From: CAYNSB01 sp964399625
GTDB lineage: Bacteria; Planctomycetota; Phycisphaerae; Phycisphaerales; UBA1924
NCBI GenBank assembly: GCA_964399625.1
Contig: CAYNSB010000026.1
Location: forward strand, 1-54,349
DNA: 54,349 bases
Reading direction: 5' to 3'
Each line of letters begins with the position of its first letter. Within the stretch, counting starts at the first letter, position 1. The notes under the pieces are model-generated. The model saw only the letters and a list, made by a program, of their open reading frames with translations. It did not search any database and had not been told where the DNA came from. This document shows positions 1 through 8,574 of the stretch, in pieces. The position numbers and the translations under genes were made by a program.

Positions 1-1
1 G

Positions 2-373
2 TCCGGGCTCGACGCGGGCACCGCGTTCGAGATCCTGTCGATCGACATCGCCGACATCGACGTGGGCGACAACATCGGCGCCAAGCTCCAGGCCGATCAG
101 GCCGAGGCGGACAAGCGCCGGTTCCAGGCCGAGGCCGAGAAGCGCCGCGCCCTGGGCATCGCCCAGGAGCAGGAGTTCAAGGCCGAGGTCCAGAAGAACC
201 GGGCGCTGGTCGTGCTCGCCGAGGCCGAGGTCCCCAAGGCGATGTCCGACGCGTTCCGCTCCGGCAACATGGGGATCATGGACTACTACCGCATGAAGAA
301 CATGCAGGCGGACACGTCCATGCGCAGCTCGATCGCGGGCACCGACGGACCCAAGGGCGCGGGCGAGGGTTGA
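2..373 (+). CDS. floA: FloA flotillin-like protein, C-terminal part
   Basis: This is the last 123 codons of a gene that enters from the left edge. FloA-type flotillins are membrane proteins that organise lipid microdomains. The fragment has the family's C-terminal pattern: the end of the SPFH-like domain (DIADIDVGDNIGAKLQAD), then a charged helical stretch rich in Gln, Ala, Glu, Lys and Arg, then the motif NMGIMDYYRMKNMQADT. It ends in a short Gly-rich tail. The membrane hairpin and N-terminus lie outside the window. The next gene converges on it with only 5 nt between the stop codons. Confidence 0.88.
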   Translation, partial: SGLDAGTAFEILSIDIADIDVGDNIGAKLQADQAEADKRRFQAEAEKRRALGIAQEQEFKAEVQKNRALVVLAEAEVPKAMSDAFRSGNMGIMDYYRMKNMQADTSMRSSIAGTDGPKGAGEG

Positions 374-378
374 AATCG

Positions 379-981
379 CTAGGGGCGCTTGTCGGGCGGA
401 GACGATGACCGAGGCGTGCTCAGCAGCTCGTTCAGACGCTGCCGACGGTACTCCTCGTTCTCGTAGATCGAGAGCGGAACACGCGGGGCCGGGCGCGGCG
501 CCGCGGACGGTGCCCCACGCGGCGATGGGGCCGGCGCGGGCATCACGATCGGGGGCAGGGCGGTCCGCGTGGGCAAGCGCGTGTCGATCGCGCTGCTGAT
601 CATCGACGGCGCTGGCCTGACCGCCGGGCGTGCCGACCAGTCCTTGGGCGGCCCGCCGATGTAAAACGTGGTCCCCGCGGGGATCGCCGCGGCGACGCCC
701 GAGGACGTCGCGATGTACTGCGATCGTGGAAACACGGCGTACGTCGCGCCGTCGATGCGCATGAAGTTCCGCTGCACGTTGCCAAACGCGTCCACGCGAT
801 CAAATCGATAGACCGACTCGAACCCGGTGGGGGATCGCAGGTCGCGCGACAGGGTCCGCAGGCTCGTGCGCGATGGATCCACATCGCCCACGCCCTGCTC
901 CACCCGCGTCGGCTGGGTCTGCGCCATCGCCGACATCAGCGGCGCGAGCCAGACCAGCAGGATGGGATAGGTCGGTCGCAT
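379..981 (-). CDS. Secreted protein of unknown function
   Basis: A 200-residue protein with an apparent signal peptide: two basic/polar residues, then a hydrophobic core ending at SAMAQ. The mature part has a compact region (about residues 50-110, with FDRVDAFGNVQRNFMRIDG and TTFYIGG) and then a Pro/Ala-rich linker with a charged end. I recognise no family. The start lies 16 nt downstream of the stop of the TonB-like gene on the same strand, so the two are probably co-transcribed and may work together in the envelope. The function is open. Confidence 0.6.
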   Translation of the reverse strand: MRPTYPILLVWLAPLMSAMAQTQPTRVEQGVGDVDPSRTSLRTLSRDLRSPTGFESVYRFDRVDAFGNVQRNFMRIDGATYAVFPRSQYIATSSGVAAAIPAGTTFYIGGPPKDWSARPAVRPAPSMISSAIDTRLPTRTALPPIVMPAPAPSPRGAPSAAPRPAPRVPLSIYENEEYRRQRLNELLSTPRSSSPPDKRP

Positions 982-997
982 CCGATGTCCGTCATCG

Positions 998-2071
998 TCA
1001 CGGGCCCAACAGGATCGTGAACAGGAGCGTGACGCCAGCGCCGGGATCGTCCGCCGGAAGGTCGCGCAGCGGCTTTCCCGAGGCCGTCCAGCTGTAGATC
1101 GCGGTGAGCAGAGGCTCGTTCACCTCCTCGCTTCCCGAGTCCAGACGCACGCCGCCATCGCGGACGAAGTCCGCGTCCTTGACCTTCCCGTCGCGTCCGA
1201 ACACGACATAGATGGTCGGGTTTCGCGGGCGCTGGGTGCTCGTCGTCGTGTAGCTCCAGCGCGGGGCCACGGTCTTGACGTCCAGCCCCCGGCTCGCCGC
1301 GACCTTGCCCGGACGCAGCGTCTGCGCGCCCTTGATCGCCGCCGCGAGGGACTCGCGATCGGACGGGAGGCCAGGGATCGAGTCGCCGGGTTTGGGTCGC
1401 TTGGGGCGTGCCGCGACAGGCTCGGGCGCGCGGCGCTGCGGCGGCTGCACGGCGAGCGGCACGTTCTTGATCGGCTCGACATGCTCAGGGGCGGGCGCGG
1501 GCTTGTCGGTGCTGGCCTCAGCGGGCGCGGGGCTCGGGCTGGGTGGAGCGGTTGGTACCTGCTGCGCGGCGGGGACCGTCGGATGTGGAGCCGTCGCCTC
1601 GGTCGCCGGCGTCGCACTCGCCTTCGCCGGAGCCTCCGCAGGCGCGGTCGCCTGGGCAGGGGGGACTGCGGCAGACGCCTCGGCCGTGCGCTCGCGCGCC
1701 TGCTCCGCGGGTTCGCTCGGCTCAGCGGGCGAGGGCTCGACCGATTGGGGCGCGGGATTGCCCCGGCTCATCGCGGATTGCTCGACCTCGCTCTGCGGCG
1801 CAAGGTGCTCCGTCGACTCTCTAAATCCAATCCACGTGAGTGAATCGGCCGTCGAGTCCTCTCGGCCCAGGGCGATTCTGGGCTGGCGAGGAGTGCGAGG
1901 GGCCGGCGCGCTCGGGTCGGGGTCTCGCTTGGATTCTTTGAAATCAGCGAGATGAAGCGTCTCGTATGAAGCGGCGTACCGCACAAAGACCGTCCCCAGC
2001 GTGGCGTGCAGGATCGCGCTTCCGAGCAGGCACCACCAGAGGGTCTCGATGTGTCGGTCGGTCCTCGGCAT
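998..2071 (-). CDS. TonB-like envelope protein
   Basis: A 357-residue protein. It has a short cytoplasmic N-terminus, one transmembrane helix (about residues 10-32), a long Pro/Ala/Glu-rich periplasmic stretch (about 60-250) and a folded C-terminal domain (about 265-355). The C-terminal domain contains NPTIYVVFGRDGKVKDADFV, later a Tyr-Ser-Trp, then a hydrophobic end. This layout fits TonB, which passes inner-membrane energy to outer-membrane transporters, but the domain match is only by eye and no ExbB/ExbD genes are near. The start was placed at the ATG preceded by GAGGAG about 10 nt upstream. A longer in-frame extension upstream looks non-coding. Confidence 0.6.
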   Translation of the reverse strand: MPRTDRHIETLWWCLLGSAILHATLGTVFVRYAASYETLHLADFKESKRDPDPSAPAPRTPRQPRIALGREDSTADSLTWIGFRESTEHLAPQSEVEQSAMSRGNPAPQSVEPSPAEPSEPAEQARERTAEASAAVPPAQATAPAEAPAKASATPATEATAPHPTVPAAQQVPTAPPSPSPAPAEASTDKPAPAPEHVEPIKNVPLAVQPPQRRAPEPVAARPKRPKPGDSIPGLPSDRESLAAAIKGAQTLRPGKVAASRGLDVKTVAPRWSYTTTSTQRPRNPTIYVVFGRDGKVKDADFVRDGGVRLDSGSEEVNEPLLTAIYSWTASGKPLRDLPADDPGAGVTLLFTILLGP

Positions 2072-2115
2072 GATTGGACGCTCCTCGCGGCAAAGACCGA
2101 AAGGAATGGACCGGA

Positions 2116-2121
2116 AGTGTA
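2116..2121 (-). promoter_or_regulatory. Candidate -10 hexamer TACACT
   Basis: TACACT on the minus strand, about 45 nt upstream of the TonB-like start. The same hexamer precedes ruvB and the coiled-coil zinc-ribbon gene at 39955. No clear -35 element was found. Confidence 0.35.
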
Positions 2122-2206
2122 TTCCCGAGCGTCTAAGCATAAGGTCTGCAAGCCTGCCGGCTCGGCCATCCCGACGCGGGAGGGCGTGTCCGCATGAACA
2201 TCGCAC

Positions 2207-2211
2207 GGAGG
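2207..2211 (+). promoter_or_regulatory. Shine-Dalgarno GGAGG that decides the start at 2218
   Basis: GGAGG lies 6 nt before the ATG at 2218. The same CACGGAGG context occurs before the chemoreceptor at 15977. It favours 2218 over the upstream in-frame ATG at 2194. Confidence 0.6.
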
Positions 2212-2217
2212 TCTCGT

Positions 2218-3984
2218 ATGAACACTCGTTCCTTGGGTCTGATGGCCGGCGTGCTCCTGGGCGCGCTGGGCACGTCGTCGGAGGTCGTGCACATCGGCGG
2301 CGCATGGGCGCAGCAGAGCGCTCCGGCCAAACTCAAAAAGGGCGACAAGGCCCCGGCCCTCTCCGTCGAGGACTGGGTGAAGGGGAGCAAGGTCGAGAAG
2401 TTCGAGGCGGGCAAGGTCTACGTTGTTGAGTTCTGGGCGACGTGGTGCCCCCCGTGCCGCGAGAGCATCCCGCACCTCACCGAGGTCCAGAAGAAGTACA
2501 AGAACGACGGGCTGACGGTCATCGGCGTCACCGCGAGCCAGCGCGAGAAGACGCACAAAGAGAAGATCGAGGCCGTGTCGAAGTTCGTCAAGCAGCAGGG
2601 CGACAAGATGGACTACGTCGTCGCGATCGATGACGATCGCTCGATGGCCAAGGACTGGATGAGCGCCGCCGGGCTGAGCGGCATCCCCTCCGCGTTCGTC
2701 GTGGACGCCACGGGCACGATCACGTTCATCGGCGTCGGCTACCCGATGGACGGGTTCGATGACGCCGTGAAGGCCGCCGTCGAGAGCGCCAAGAAGAGCA
2801 AGCCCAAGGGCTCGGGCGCGATCGACGATCATCCGTCGATCGTCCCGGTCAACTTCGAGCAGCCCGGCGCCGACGAGAGCAAGCCGCAGAAGGCCCAGCA
2901 GGAGACCAAGGCCCCCGCGGGTCCCACGCTCATCGTGGGCGACAAGGCCCCCGCGCTCACGCTCGCCAAGACGGTCAAGGGCGAGCCCATCTCCGGCTTC
3001 GAGAAGGGCAAGACCTACGTCGTCGAGTTCTGGGCGACGTGGTGCGGCCCCTGCCGCGAGAGCATCCCGCACCTGACCGAGCTCCAGAAGAAGTTCAAGG
3101 ACGTCAAGTTCCTCGGCGTGAGCGTCTGGGAGACCAACCAGGGCGATGTGGAACCCTTCGTCAAGGACATGGGCGACAAGATGGCGTACACCGTCGCGAT
3201 GGACGATGTGTCGCCCGCGAGCGGCACCGGCGCCGCCGCCCAGAAGCAGGCCTCCCGCGATGGCAAGATGGCGAGCAACTGGATGAAGGCCGCGGGACAG
3301 ACCGGCATTCCCACCGCGTTCATCGTGAACGGCGAGGGCCGCATCGCCTGGATCGGTCACCCCATGGGCGACCTCGAGTCCTCGCTGCAGAGCGTGGTCG
3401 ATGGCAAGTGGGACTTGGACAAGAAGGCCGCCGAATCGCGCAAGGCGATCGACTCCATCACCAAGATGCGTCCGCTGGAGAAGGAGTTCGGGCAGGCCGC
3501 CAACGACGAGAACTGGGCCAAGGCGCTCGCGGCGCTCGACCAGCTCATCGAGCTCGATCCCGCCTCGCTCAAGTACCAGAAGAGCAAGTACGAGATCCTG
3601 ATGACCAAGACGCACGACTTCGACAAGGCGTACGTGCTGGGCGCCAAGATGATCGAGGGCGCCGCCAAGGACGACTCCGAGGCGCTCAACGAGATCGCCT
3701 GGCTCGTCGTGGACCCCGAGGGCGACGTCACCAAGAAGGACCTCAAGCTCGCGCAGAAGGCCGGCGAACGAGCCCTGGAACTCACCAAGGGCGAGGCGCC
3801 GCACATCCTCGACACGCTCGCCAAGGTGCACTTCGACTCGGGCAATCTCGCCAAGGCGATCGAGCTGCAGGAGAAGGCCGTGCAGAAGGTCAAGGGTAAC
3901 GCCAAGTACGAGATGTTCGAGGACGAGATCGCCAACCGCCTCAAGGAGTATCAGGACGCCGCGAAGAAGAAGGGCGGCGCCTAA
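2218..3984 (+). CDS. Secreted tandem TlpA-like thioredoxin with TPR-like C-terminus
   Basis: A 588-residue exported protein: signal peptide (about residues 1-32, ending AWAQ), a TlpA-like thioredoxin domain with FWATWCPPC (Cys77 and Cys80), a Lys/Pro/Gln-rich linker (about 185-240), a second TlpA-like domain with FWATWCGPC (Cys276 and Cys279), and a helical C-terminal region (about 400-580) whose repeats resemble TPRs (for example ALAALDQLIELDP). Both active sites are intact, so thiol-disulfide exchange in the periplasm is the likely role. The TPR-like part may hold a partner. The two domains differ in sequence, so this is not a recent duplication. A terminator follows. An alternative start at 2194 adds 8 residues. 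Confidence 0.85.
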   Translation: MNTRSLGLMAGVLLGALGTSSEVVHIGGAWAQQSAPAKLKKGDKAPALSVEDWVKGSKVEKFEAGKVYVVEFWATWCPPCRESIPHLTEVQKKYKNDGLTVIGVTASQREKTHKEKIEAVSKFVKQQGDKMDYVVAIDDDRSMAKDWMSAAGLSGIPSAFVVDATGTITFIGVGYPMDGFDDAVKAAVESAKKSKPKGSGAIDDHPSIVPVNFEQPGADESKPQKAQQETKAPAGPTLIVGDKAPALTLAKTVKGEPISGFEKGKTYVVEFWATWCGPCRESIPHLTELQKKFKDVKFLGVSVWETNQGDVEPFVKDMGDKMAYTVAMDDVSPASGTGAAAQKQASRDGKMASNWMKAAGQTGIPTAFIVNGEGRIAWIGHPMGDLESSLQSVVDGKWDLDKKAAESRKAIDSITKMRPLEKEFGQAANDENWAKALAALDQLIELDPASLKYQKSKYEILMTKTHDFDKAYVLGAKMIEGAAKDDSEALNEIAWLVVDPEGDVTKKDLKLAQKAGERALELTKGEAPHILDTLAKVHFDSGNLAKAIELQEKAVQKVKGNAKYEMFEDEIANRLKEYQDAAKKKGGA

Positions 3985-4017
3985 GCCGAACCCGATCGAC
4001 CGAAGAACATTCCACGC

Positions 4018-4053
4018 GGGCCCCGGGCGACTCCGGGGCCCGTCTCGCTTTTT
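4018..4053 (+). terminator. Rho-independent terminator after the double thioredoxin gene
   Basis: The stem GGGCCCCGG / CCGGGGCCC lies at 4018-4041, followed by a stretch ending in a run of five T. Confidence 0.8.
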
Positions 4054-4066
4054 GGCGACGCGAGAT

Positions 4067-6196
4067 CTAGAGGGGCTGACGCGTCATCCCCGTCGCCAGC
4101 AGGAGCAGCACCTCGATCGCACGCGCCGCCGCGGGGCGCTCGCCCTCAAGGTGCTCGTGCGTCACGACGTGCCGATCGCCCTCGCGTCGGCAGGTGAATC
4201 GCGTCAACCGGTAGTCCGCGTGCGCGTACCCGTGCCCCTCGCCCGCGTCCTCGTACAGCACGCCCTGCGCGTGCCCGTGCTCGTCGGGCGTGACGATGAG
4301 CGTGAGCGGGTCGAGGGGCTTCTCATCGTGGTACTGCATCGCCGGGCCCATCGGAACGATCGATCCCGCGCGGAACCGGAGTTCGGGCAATTCGGGGTCG
4401 TGCAAGCCGTCGTCCATCGGCGTCGGATCCCACGCACGCCAGACCCCCTTGGGCAAGGGCGCTCGCTGGGAGCCGTCCTCGCGCACGCTCGCGCGCACGA
4501 GCACGTCCCCGCCCAGCAGGAACGCATCGTCCGCCTCACGCAGCCGCGCATCGCTCGGGTCGGCGAAGAACAAGGGGCGAACCACAGGCAGCCCCTCGAC
4601 GTGCGCCGCGCGGAACAGCGTGTAGATGTACGGCAGCAGGCGGTACCGCCGCGTCAGCGCCCTCCGGCACGTCGCCTCGCACGCCTCACCAAAGGACCAC
4701 GGCTCGTGGTCCGCCGAGTCTTTGATCGAGTGCGCCCGCGAGAACGGAAGCAGCGCCCCGATGCCCATCCATCGCGCGAACAGCTTCCCATCGGCCTCGC
4801 CCACGAACCCGCCGATGTCGGGCCCCACGAACGGCTGCCCCGACAGGCTCAGGTTGAGCGCCATCGTGATGGACCAGTGCAGATGCTCCCAGCTCGATCG
4901 GTTGTCGCCCGTCCACGTCGCGGCAAAGCGCTGCCCGCCGATGAAGTTCGATCGCGTGAGAATGAACGGGCGCTTGTCGGGATTCGCCGCGGCAATGCCC
5001 TCGCGCGACGCCTTCACCATCAGGTACCCGTACACGTTGTGGTAGCGTGAGTGGGGGCCCGGCCCGCCAAGCGCCTCATCGGCGCGGTGCCAGACATCCG
5101 CGGGCATCTGCTTGGCCTCGTTGTCGAAGATCGCCGGCTCGTTCATGTCGTTCCACACGCCGTCGATGCCCGTCGCCATGTAGTCGCGATAGAGCGTGGC
5201 CCACCACGCGCGCGCCGAGGCCCGCGTGAAATCCGGGAACGCGCACGGGCCCGGCCACACCGTCCCGTGGTACTCGCCGCCGTAAACGTTCTGGAGGAAA
5301 TGCCCCGCCTCGCGCCCCGCCTTGTACACCGCGTACTCCGGGTCGTGCTTAAGACCCGGGTCGATCATCCAGATCGTCTTGAAGCCGAGCGCGTGCAGGT
5401 CCCGATTGAGCGCGACCGGATCCGCGAACTTCACGGGGTCGAACGTGAAGCAGCGAAAGCCGTCCATGTAGTCGATGTCGAACCAGATCACATCGCACGG
5501 AATCTGCTTGGCGCGGAAATCGCGGGCCAGCGTGCGCGCACGCTCGTCGGGCTCGTAGCTCCACCGGCACTGGTGGTAGCCCAGGGCCCACCTCGGCGGC
5601 ATGGGGATCTTGCCCGTCAGTTCCGCGAGCGTTCGCACGACCTCCTGCGGATGATCGCGCTCGATGACGTAGATCGCAAAGGGAGGTGTGCTCCGATCGT
5701 CCACACGAAACACGATCGCCGGCGCTTCACCCGTCCCGTTGGCCATCCAGTCCGTGCTCGTCAGGTCGATCTCGATCTTGCACGTCGTGTCCGCGAGCAC
5801 GCCGAACGAGGTCCCATCGGCGCGGACGCCCAGCACCCAGGGATGGCTCTGGTACAGCGAGGGCGTGGCGTCGGAATAGTCGAACGAATCGGTGTTGTTG
5901 CAGACGATCTTGCGCCCCGCGCGCTCCAGCCGCCCCGCGGCCTCACCGCACCCGTAAAGGCTTGTCCCCGCGTCCAGCGCGATCCGGACGATCCGCTTGG
6001 TCGCGGCGCCCTCGCCGCTCCTCGCGAACTGCGGGTGGATGCGCCACCCGCCGGGCACGGGCGCGATCGGCTTTGGTTCGGTAAGAAAGGCGAACGAAGG
6101 CGCACAGGGCAGTCGCGAGTCCGCCGGATCGCGAAAGCGGGCGGCGTTCGCCGCGATGAGCGTGGGCGCAGGATCGTTGGACCAGATCGGATTCAT
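4067..6196 (-). CDS. Glycoside hydrolase family 31 (alpha-glucosidase type)
   Basis: A 709-residue GH31 enzyme that would cleave alpha-linked glucosides or xylosides with retention of configuration. It has an N-terminal galactose-mutarotase-like beta domain, then the catalytic barrel with WNDMNEP (nucleophile Asp350) and TWTGDNRSSW (acid/base Asp431), then C-terminal beta domains. No signal peptide is visible, so the enzyme is probably cytoplasmic. The start at 6196 has no Shine-Dalgarno but has TACCCT 9 nt upstream, a pattern seen before other genes here. An in-frame ATG at 6247 would add 17 residues. Substrate specificity cannot be read from the sequence. Confidence 0.9.
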   Translation of the reverse strand: MNPIWSNDPAPTLIAANAARFRDPADSRLPCAPSFAFLTEPKPIAPVPGGWRIHPQFARSGEGAATKRIVRIALDAGTSLYGCGEAAGRLERAGRKIVCNNTDSFDYSDATPSLYQSHPWVLGVRADGTSFGVLADTTCKIEIDLTSTDWMANGTGEAPAIVFRVDDRSTPPFAIYVIERDHPQEVVRTLAELTGKIPMPPRWALGYHQCRWSYEPDERARTLARDFRAKQIPCDVIWFDIDYMDGFRCFTFDPVKFADPVALNRDLHALGFKTIWMIDPGLKHDPEYAVYKAGREAGHFLQNVYGGEYHGTVWPGPCAFPDFTRASARAWWATLYRDYMATGIDGVWNDMNEPAIFDNEAKQMPADVWHRADEALGGPGPHSRYHNVYGYLMVKASREGIAAANPDKRPFILTRSNFIGGQRFAATWTGDNRSSWEHLHWSITMALNLSLSGQPFVGPDIGGFVGEADGKLFARWMGIGALLPFSRAHSIKDSADHEPWSFGEACEATCRRALTRRYRLLPYIYTLFRAAHVEGLPVVRPLFFADPSDARLREADDAFLLGGDVLVRASVREDGSQRAPLPKGVWRAWDPTPMDDGLHDPELPELRFRAGSIVPMGPAMQYHDEKPLDPLTLIVTPDEHGHAQGVLYEDAGEGHGYAHADYRLTRFTCRREGDRHVVTHEHLEGERPAAARAIEVLLLLATGMTRQPL

Positions 6197-6205
6197 GACG
6201 GGCGG

Positions 6206-6211
6206 AGGGTA
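6206..6211 (-). promoter_or_regulatory. Candidate -10 hexamer TACCCT, leaderless pattern
   Basis: TACCCT lies 9 nt before the GH31 ATG. Transcription starting about 7 nt downstream of it would give an mRNA with almost no 5' leader. Confidence 0.4.
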
Positions 6212-6338
6212 GGATGCGCCCGACCCGCGTTCTGAAGTGAAAGCCATCGCGGCGCGTCCCAAGAAAGGGTCCGTCGCGACGCGGGCCCGATCCCGCGCCG
6301 GCTCCTTTCCGACCGCGCTCTCCAACGGAGGTCCATCG

Positions 6339-7211
6339 ATGGTTCTGGGACACGCTCGCCTCGTCCGTGCTCTGCTCCTGGGTGCTGGTCTTGCGATCAT
6401 GCCCGCGTTCGGGACCGGTTGCGTGATCGTCACCGCCATGGGCGATCACACGCCCCTCGTCGAGCAGACGGTGACCGCGAGCGCCCCGCACGAGCAGGGA
6501 GGTTCGATCCAGGTGCGGAGCAAGAACGGCTCGATCGCCGCCAAGCGCATCGAGGGCAAGGACGTGACGGTCGTCGCCCACCTCCGCATGGTCAGCGACG
6601 AGCGCCTCAAGGAAACCACGATCTCGGTGAACCGGACCAGCGAGCACGTGCTGCAGATCAAGGCCGTCCCGCCCGGCGACCACTGGAAGAACAACGAGGG
6701 CTGCTCGTTCGAGATCGGCGTGCCCGAGGGCGTGCCCGTGGACCTGCGCACGAGCAACGGCCGCGTTGAGTGCATCGGCATGAACGGCCCCAGCACGCTC
6801 GACACCTCCAACGGGGCGATCGTGGTCAAGGACCACGCGGGCTCGCTCACGCTGGACACCAGCAACGGCAAGATCGAGGCGAGCGGCGTCTCGGGCCCGG
6901 TGCACGCGGACTCCTCCAACGGCTCGATCGAGGTGCGGATGGCCAGCCCGTGCGCGGGCCCCATCGACCTGGACACAAGCAACGGCTCCATCACCCTGCG
7001 GATCCCCTCGACGTACGTGGGATCGTTCAAGGCCGGCACGTCCAACGGCGGCGTCCGCGTGCCCCAGGCGCTGCCCGCGGGCGTCAACGGCTCGTACTCG
7101 GCGGAGGTGCGCAAGACGTCCGCGAGCGTGCGCATGGGCGAGGGCGGCCCGAGCTCAAAGCTCGACACGAGCAACGGCTCCATCACGCTGACGTTCACCG
7201 ACGAGAAGTAA
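6339..7211 (+). CDS. Putative lipoprotein with DUF4097-like beta-rung repeats
   Basis: A 290-residue exported protein. The N-terminus is a lipoprotein-like signal (hydrophobic stretch, then AFGTGC), although the lipobox is weak. From about residue 125 it carries at least seven copies of a short unit with core T/S-S-N-G followed by beta residues (TSNGRVECIG, TSNGAIVV, TSNGKIEA, SSNGSIEV, TSNGSITL, TSNGGVRV, TSNGSITL). This is the style of the DUF4097/putative-adhesin beta-solenoid, seen on cell surfaces. The start follows GGAGG with 7 nt spacing, and an in-frame upstream extension was rejected. The function is unknown. Confidence 0.72.
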   Translation: MVLGHARLVRALLLGAGLAIMPAFGTGCVIVTAMGDHTPLVEQTVTASAPHEQGGSIQVRSKNGSIAAKRIEGKDVTVVAHLRMVSDERLKETTISVNRTSEHVLQIKAVPPGDHWKNNEGCSFEIGVPEGVPVDLRTSNGRVECIGMNGPSTLDTSNGAIVVKDHAGSLTLDTSNGKIEASGVSGPVHADSSNGSIEVRMASPCAGPIDLDTSNGSITLRIPSTYVGSFKAGTSNGGVRVPQALPAGVNGSYSAEVRKTSASVRMGEGGPSSKLDTSNGSITLTFTDEK

Positions 7212-7287
7212 CGCCAGCGCAGCCGGAACGTCCATACGATCCACCTCGGAGCGTCGCGCGGCGGGTGCGCAAGCTCGTGGAGGCCCT

Positions 7288-8346
7288 ATGGACGGTACAC
7301 GCGTGCGGCGTTGGTGGGCGGCGGTGGTTGTGGCGATCGCAGGCCTGACGCAGACCGCGTGGGCCTGGAGCGCCCACGGGCACCGCGTCGTCGCGCGATT
7401 GGCGATCCAGACCCTCCCCGACGAGATGCCCGCGTTCCTCAAGGAGCCGAGCGTGATCGATCGGATCGTGGAGCAGTCCGGCGAGCCCGATCGCTGGAGG
7501 AGCACCAAGCGCGCCTCCATCCAGCATGAGGACAACCAGGACCACTACCTCGACGTGGAAGACCTCGATCGCTACGGGCTCACGCTGCAGACGCTTCCCC
7601 GCTATCGCTACGACTTCGTGCGGGAGATGGCCCTTGCCGAAGCACGCTGGCCCGAGCGATTCCAGTCCTACGACGCGGGCGCCGATGCCGATCACACCAA
7701 GCGATACTGCGGCTTCCTGCCCTACGGGATCATGGCGAGCTTCGGGCGCCTGCAGGCGACGTTCCAGACCGTGCGCATCCTCGAGGCGATCAACGACCCC
7801 GCGCGGGCGCACCAGCTCGAGCAGGCCCGCCAGAACGCCATCTACCACATGGGCATCCTCGCGCACTTCGTGGGCGATACAGCCCAGCCGCTTCACACGA
7901 CCAAGCACCACCACGGCTGGGTCGGCGAGAACCCAGCCGGGTACACCACCGACTACGGGTTCCACTCGTACATCGACGGGACGATCGTGGACCTGCACGC
8001 CATCACGTTCGATTCGATCAAGGGCGAATTGGGCGCCGCCGAACAGATCGACGCCAAGGACCCCTGGCCCCAGACCATCACCTTTATCCAGCGCTCGTTC
8101 GCCGCCGTGGAGCCTTTGTACCAACTGCAAAAGAGCGGCGAGCTGACGGGCGACAAGGGCAAGGCGTTCATCGCGGACCGTTTGCGCGACGCGGGGCGAA
8201 CGTTGGGCGGGTACTACGCGGCGGCGTGGCGCGCCAGCGCGCCCACGCAGTCGGACATCACCAACTACATGAAGTTCAACGATCTGCGCCTGCCGCCTCC
8301 GGAGAAGGCGGGCGGCGCCCCGGCCGCCGACAATCAGGCCCGATGA
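7288..8346 (+). CDS. S1/P1-type zinc nuclease, exported
   Basis: A 352-residue protein of the S1/P1 nuclease superfamily, tri-zinc enzymes that cut single-stranded DNA and RNA and remove 3'-phosphates. The signal peptide ends at TAWA, leaving Trp27 as the mature first residue, the N-terminal Trp that binds zinc in this family. WSAHGHRVVA follows. HFVGDTAQPLH (His193, Asp197, His203) and a His cluster give further zinc ligands. The start has GGAGG 4 nt upstream. A role in nucleic-acid scavenging or phosphate supply is an inference. The last about 25 residues are Pro/Gly/Ala-rich. Confidence 0.88.
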   Translation: MDGTRVRRWWAAVVVAIAGLTQTAWAWSAHGHRVVARLAIQTLPDEMPAFLKEPSVIDRIVEQSGEPDRWRSTKRASIQHEDNQDHYLDVEDLDRYGLTLQTLPRYRYDFVREMALAEARWPERFQSYDAGADADHTKRYCGFLPYGIMASFGRLQATFQTVRILEAINDPARAHQLEQARQNAIYHMGILAHFVGDTAQPLHTTKHHHGWVGENPAGYTTDYGFHSYIDGTIVDLHAITFDSIKGELGAAEQIDAKDPWPQTITFIQRSFAAVEPLYQLQKSGELTGDKGKAFIADRLRDAGRTLGGYYAAAWRASAPTQSDITNYMKFNDLRLPPPEKAGGAPAADNQAR

Positions 8347-8369
8347 CGCACGCGGACGCGCATGAAAAT

Positions 8370-8399
8370 GGCCGGGCCGCCCTTGCGAGCCGCCCGGCC
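8370..8399. terminator. GC hairpin without T-run
   Basis: GGCCGGGC pairs with GCCCGGCC around a 14-nt loop, in the 228-nt gap between the nuclease and the response regulator, whose 3' ends face each other. There is no T-run, so termination is uncertain. I see no gene in this gap. Confidence 0.35.
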
Positions 8400-8574
8400 A
8401 ACACGAGGAGGAACTTGGTTGAGGACACCAGCGGACGCACGCGTCTCGCATGGTCTCCGTAGGTCCGTTCGCAGCGTATCGGGTGCGAGTTTCAAACAGT
8501 AACGATTCTCACTCACCGGACGAGGGAGGGAAAGTCCTCAGTCTTGGACGAAGCCCGCGCGGGTCGCCCGCGGC

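Noticed and set aside
8460..8520. A T-loop-like stretch near GTTTCAAAC that might be a tRNA
   Set aside because: No matching acceptor, D or anticodon stems could be drawn.
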